39,346 nt of DNA, from positions 1 to 39,346 of the forward strand of contig CAIYPA010000147.1 of assembly GCA_903927965.1 (NCBI GenBank), given 5' to 3'. Positions 36,022 to 39,346 of this stretch are shown here, piece after piece. Every line of letters begins with the position of its first letter. Positions within the stretch are counted from its first letter, which is position 1. The position numbers and the translations under genes were made by a program. The notes beneath the pieces are model-generated. The model ran no database searches, was not told where the DNA came from, and saw only the letters and a program-made list of their open reading frames with translations. Origin of the DNA: an uncultured Bacteroidia bacterium. Its GTDB lineage: Bacteria > Bacteroidota > Bacteroidia > Bacteroidales > Prolixibacteraceae.

Positions 36022-39000
36022 TTAGAAATTGAATTTTACTCCTGCTGTGACGGTTTTGAATAACGGATAAACCGTTACTCCGGAATTTATGGATTCAGGA
36101 TCAACATCCTTAATTTTAGAAAAAGTTAATAGGTTTGCTCCCCTGACATATACTTTTATACCGCTGCTACCCATGAACTGAACCATTTTTGCAGGTATGG
36201 TGTAAGACAACTCCACATTCTGGATTTTGAAATAATCTCCTTTTTGTAGCCAGAAATTGGATGAAACGAAGTTGTTGTTCACTTTATAATAAGTAAGTCT
36301 TGGATAGGCCCCGCCAGCATTGTTAAGCACAAAGTTTGAATAGTTGTAGTCACCCCAGCCGTTCCAGTAATAAGGATTGGTCAGTGCAATGTCATAAAAA
36401 GCCCTGCCATTTCCAAGGACAAACAGTTCGAAGCCTTTGTATTTTAATGTAGCATTGATGCCATAATACAAGCGCGGTGAGGAATGGCCAATCATAGACT
36501 GGTCATTGTCATCAATTACACCGTCCCCGTTATTGTCAGCATATTTAAGGTCGCCTACGCTCAGAACATTATCATAGATCTGAGGTACCACGAGCGTTTC
36601 AGCACTTGTCTGGAACTTTCCAATATAGGTCTGACCGAATATGGCATCAGTGGCTTTGCCTGTTCTGTTCTGATAATCAAACCTGTAATTGGGCTGATCA
36701 TAGACATTCCTGATTCCCTTGGTTGCAGTTGCATTTACGCCCACAGTATATTTAAACTCTCCGATTTTATCAGAATACTGAAGATCGGCAGTAAATGAAT
36801 TGTAGGTGCTCCGGGCATAGTTTTGATATGGCCTTCCACCAGAGAGACCTGCAACATATGGAATGATATTGCTCAGCTGAGCAACAACACCATCATTGAT
36901 CCAGTGCCAGTAAGTAAAATCAAACGATAGCTTATTGTGAAGTAAAACAGCATCAAAACCAATATTCAATTCAGTCCTCTTTTCCCATGACAAATCCTGG
37001 TTTCCAACCCTTTGTAGGGAAGTCCTACGCACTCCCGTTTCCTGTGTACTTCCAAACCATTGGTTAGCCGAATAGGGGCCGAAAGCGCTGCCACTGGCAT
37101 CCTGTGCAAAACGTGTCTCATCATAATGAGGGAAGAGGAAAGTTTCGTTGCCGATGGTGCCGTATTGTGCACGTAATTTAAGGAAATTGATAAAATGTAT
37201 ATTCGTCATGAATGCCTCATCCGACAAAATCCAGTTTGCACCAACTGATGGAAACAAATTGAATCTTTTGGTTTTGGCAAAGCTGGAAGAACCGGAATAA
37301 TTCAGTACGGCCTGTAATGAATATTTATCCTTGTAAGTATAGGAGGAAGAGGAGACGTAAGTGAGCTGCCTGAAAGGCTCCTCAACGCCATTGATAAACG
37401 TTTTACAAAGGTATCCTGTAAGCACGGACTGGATATCGTGTACCCCGAAAGATCTGTCATAGCTGAGTGCCTCATAGACAGAGTAACGTTGGAAGTAATA
37501 GTCCATGAGTTTGTTATTACCTGACATCTGAGACAAGGTATGCGATGAAGACCTTATAATCGTATCTTTCGCAGTCTTGGGTGAGATAGAGGGTACATAA
37601 GCGATATAGTCGTTATTTTTACCAATCCTGACCAGGTTATGGACATTGATGCCGAGGTAGGTACTCGATTTCAGACCTTTGATGATATTGCCCATATCAT
37701 AATTCAGCGAAGCATTCACTACACCCGTGCGGCCCCTGTCGGTGTAATACCCCTGGCCGGTAAGATTTCCAATTGGATTGCCCAGCGGGTAACCACTTGC
37801 AATTCCATAAGGATTACCACTGGCATAATTAACGAAAGAGTTGTTGATACCGTAATAGGGCACCTTTTCAGCAGTTTGTGTAGCTGCATATACCGGATTT
37901 GCGATAGGTGGCAGGAGATTCATGTCGCTAAGGACCGATGGCAATTCAATTAAACTCAAGGTGTTATTTCCTGTTCCCTCATCAGTGTAAGTTGCATAAT
38001 AACCGTAATTCGGTGAACGTCGGAAAGTTTGGTTTCCATAGAAGCTAAATTTCACATTAAGCTGATCATTGATTTTAACAGTTGCGTTTTGTCGTACGGT
38101 AATGTTTGTATAATCAGCTTTAGCACCCATATTGTAGATATCGCCCTCATTTGCAAACCCTAGATAGGAGAAATATTGTACGTTTTCGTTGCCACCCGAT
38201 GCAGTAAGGTTCACCCTCGACATAGGTTTGATATTCTTCAGCATCATATCCCTGTAGTTGACATTGGGATAACGGAGGCTGTTGGGATCGTTTTTGGCAT
38301 ACTCATCGATTGAAGCCTGAGGGTACAAGGGACTAATACCGCTATTGGTCCTTGCCTGGTTATTCAGGTTGGCATAATCAACACCGGAGGTCCACCCAGG
38401 CATCCGGTCTATCGAACTTACACCGTTCTCTACATCAACAGCAAGCATTTTTTCGTTTTTCACGCCATGCTTTGTCGTGATGACAAGGGCACCGCCGTTG
38501 GCCTGTGGTCCGAACATTGCCGTTGACAATATTCCTTTCACCCATGTTGCCGATTCAATTTCAGCAGCGTCAAGTGGTGCTTCCTGAAGGTCAACAGGCA
38601 TTCCGTCCACAATGATCATCGGCATGTTGCTGAATTTATCGGTTGCTCCATAAGCATTGCTAATACCAGTATAGTTTTGAAGCCCTTCGAGCGGACTTAA
38701 ACCCGGTGAACCATCCTGTTCACGGATATCAAATCCGGAAGTCATTCCTGTGAGCGTATTGCGGATATCAACCGTTGGATATCTTTCAAATCTTGATCCG
38801 GCTACAACTACTTCTGGGCCTGTAAGTCTTCGTTTTTTGAGTGAAGTAAATGGCATCTGTACCAGGTCACCAGAAGTCATCTGATATTTGGATTTTGTAA
38901 GCTTAACCGTATTATTGGCAACAAGGCTACGTGCGATATTGACAGACGGTTCAAATGGAGGGATGGTCACGGTTACCACATCTTCAGCATATGCTTTAAA

Positions 39001-39237
39001 TTTCACCGAACCAGTCATATCCGTTTCCGTATGAATGATCCCTTCACCAACAACTACATTTGCATTTGGAACAGGTGCATTTGCTTCGTCAACCACTTTA
39101 ATGGTAATGTCGATCAATTGCCTGACTTTCTTCGCTTTTTGAGGACCCTGAGCTAGTGCTGTTGCGGCAAACATCAGACAGACGAGCAATAATCCGGCAG
39201 TTGTAATTTTCTGATAGAATATATTAAGTAATCTCAT
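36022..39237 (-). CDS. SusC/RagA-family TonB-dependent receptor
   Basis: Seen: 1071 residues from ATG 39237. Signal peptide (about 1-29, ending TALAQ). A carboxypeptidase-regulatory-like domain (about 40-100) with IKVVDEANAPVPNANVVVGE in part. Plug (about 130-260) with VVAGSRFERYPTVDIRNTL, MIIVDGMPVD, AEIESATWVKG and NGGALVITTKHG; then a 22-strand barrel ending LFKTVTAGVKFNF. Known: SusC moves glycan fragments across the outer membrane with TonB energy. Odd: the usual VVVGYG...LTGSVS plug signature is replaced by KKRRLTGPEVVVAGSRFERYP, so it belongs to a divergent SusC branch. It lies 12 nt before SusD. The start was preferred over ATG 39267, which lacks a signal at the end. Confidence 0.94.
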   Translation of the reverse strand: MRLLNIFYQKITTAGLLLVCLMFAATALAQGPQKAKKVRQLIDITIKVVDEANAPVPNANVVVGEGIIHTETDMTGSVKFKAYAEDVVTVTIPPFEPSVNIARSLVANNTVKLTKSKYQMTSGDLVQMPFTSLKKRRLTGPEVVVAGSRFERYPTVDIRNTLTGMTSGFDIREQDGSPGLSPLEGLQNYTGISNAYGATDKFSNMPMIIVDGMPVDLQEAPLDAAEIESATWVKGILSTAMFGPQANGGALVITTKHGVKNEKMLAVDVENGVSSIDRMPGWTSGVDYANLNNQARTNSGISPLYPQASIDEYAKNDPNSLRYPNVNYRDMMLKNIKPMSRVNLTASGGNENVQYFSYLGFANEGDIYNMGAKADYTNITVRQNATVKINDQLNVKFSFYGNQTFRRSPNYGYYATYTDEGTGNNTLSLIELPSVLSDMNLLPPIANPVYAATQTAEKVPYYGINNSFVNYASGNPYGIASGYPLGNPIGNLTGQGYYTDRGRTGVVNASLNYDMGNIIKGLKSSTYLGINVHNLVRIGKNNDYIAYVPSISPKTAKDTIIRSSSHTLSQMSGNNKLMDYYFQRYSVYEALSYDRSFGVHDIQSVLTGYLCKTFINGVEEPFRQLTYVSSSSYTYKDKYSLQAVLNYSGSSSFAKTKRFNLFPSVGANWILSDEAFMTNIHFINFLKLRAQYGTIGNETFLFPHYDETRFAQDASGSAFGPYSANQWFGSTQETGVRRTSLQRVGNQDLSWEKRTELNIGFDAVLLHNKLSFDFTYWHWINDGVVAQLSNIIPYVAGLSGGRPYQNYARSTYNSFTADLQYSDKIGEFKYTVGVNATATKGIRNVYDQPNYRFDYQNRTGKATDAIFGQTYIGKFQTSAETLVVPQIYDNVLSVGDLKYADNNGDGVIDDNDQSMIGHSSPRLYYGINATLKYKGFELFVLGNGRAFYDIALTNPYYWNGWGDYNYSNFVLNNAGGAYPRLTYYKVNNNFVSSNFWLQKGDYFKIQNVELSYTIPAKMVQFMGSSGIKVYVRGANLLTFSKIKDVDPESINSGVTVYPLFKTVTAGVKFNF

Positions 39238-39260
39238 ATACTTTATTTTTAGAAGTAAGG

Positions 39261-39346
39261 TTACCAAACAGGATTGGGAACAAAATTTTTCATCTTCAAT
39301 GCATCAGAGTTGTTGAAGGGCAGATAATACATCTGTGGCTTCCAGA
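39261..39346 (-). CDS. C-terminal end of a SusD/RagB-family protein (partial)
   Basis: Seen: 27 residues before the stop, reading WKPQMYYLPFNNSDAL then KMKNFVPNPVW. The YxLP...N..lv.NPxW ending is the typical C-terminus of SusD-family proteins. The stop lies 23 nt upstream of the SusC ATG, so another SusD, and most likely its own SusC, precedes on the same strand outside the window. This suggests two SusC/D pairs in series. Confidence 0.75.
   Translation of the reverse strand, partial: WKPQMYYLPFNNSDALKMKNFVPNPVW

Overview
The window looks like a chromosomal piece of a Bacteroidota genome, probably Bacteroidales/Marinilabiliales-like. Four things support this: SusC/SusD pairs with a DUF1735 lipoprotein, two giant secreted proteins with type IX secretion (T9SS) C-terminal sorting domains, Bacteroidota-type promoters (TTG/TTTG at -33, TAnnTTTG at -7) with poor Shine-Dalgarno sequences, and Bacteroidota families such as GxxExxY and DUF3820. 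No rRNA, tRNA, CRISPR array, transposase gene or phage gene was seen.

Layout. 1-4500 (minus): a carbohydrate operon of S1 sulfatase, GH2 glycosidase with an unusual C-terminal membrane hairpin, and a GH29 alpha-L-fucosidase cut by the left edge, behind a good promoter at 4469-4500. 4719-6111: a GxxExxY protein and an exported SMP-30/gluconolactonase. 6272-8305 (plus): a 34-residue Lys/Glu-rich peptide, a DEAD-box-type RNA helicase carrying DEVD, and a VF530-type DNA-binding protein. 8281-11096 (minus): two tiny paralogous peptides, a PqqD-like/HPr-kinase-like fusion protein and a nucleotidyltransferase. This is the most novel part of the window: the peptides have a strongly conserved leader ending in Ala-Gln-Ala and divergent short tails, beside RiPP-style maturation enzymes.

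11313-26456 (minus): two giant T9SS cargo proteins (1430 and 2289 residues) that share a C-terminal module of about 440 residues. Between them lies a two-component system, a TPR sensor kinase and a response regulator. 26764-27458: a small two-gene operon (DUF3820 and an unknown). 27624-33127 (plus): a dihydroorotate dehydrogenase-like flavoprotein, ClpB and an EamA permease, with an antitoxin-like orphan gene on the other strand at 31739. 33174-39346 (minus): the end of one SusD gene, then SusC, SusD and a DUF1735 lipoprotein.

How the parts work together (inference): the left and right ends are glycan-acquisition loci, with sulfatase, galactosidase-like and fucosidase activities suggesting a sulfated, fucosylated glycan. 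The middle is a surface-display region (giant T9SS proteins plus signalling) next to a possible secreted, modified-peptide system. Two imperfect palindromes (16048-16200 and 31591-31728) share an inner pattern and look like members of one dispersed, non-coding element family.
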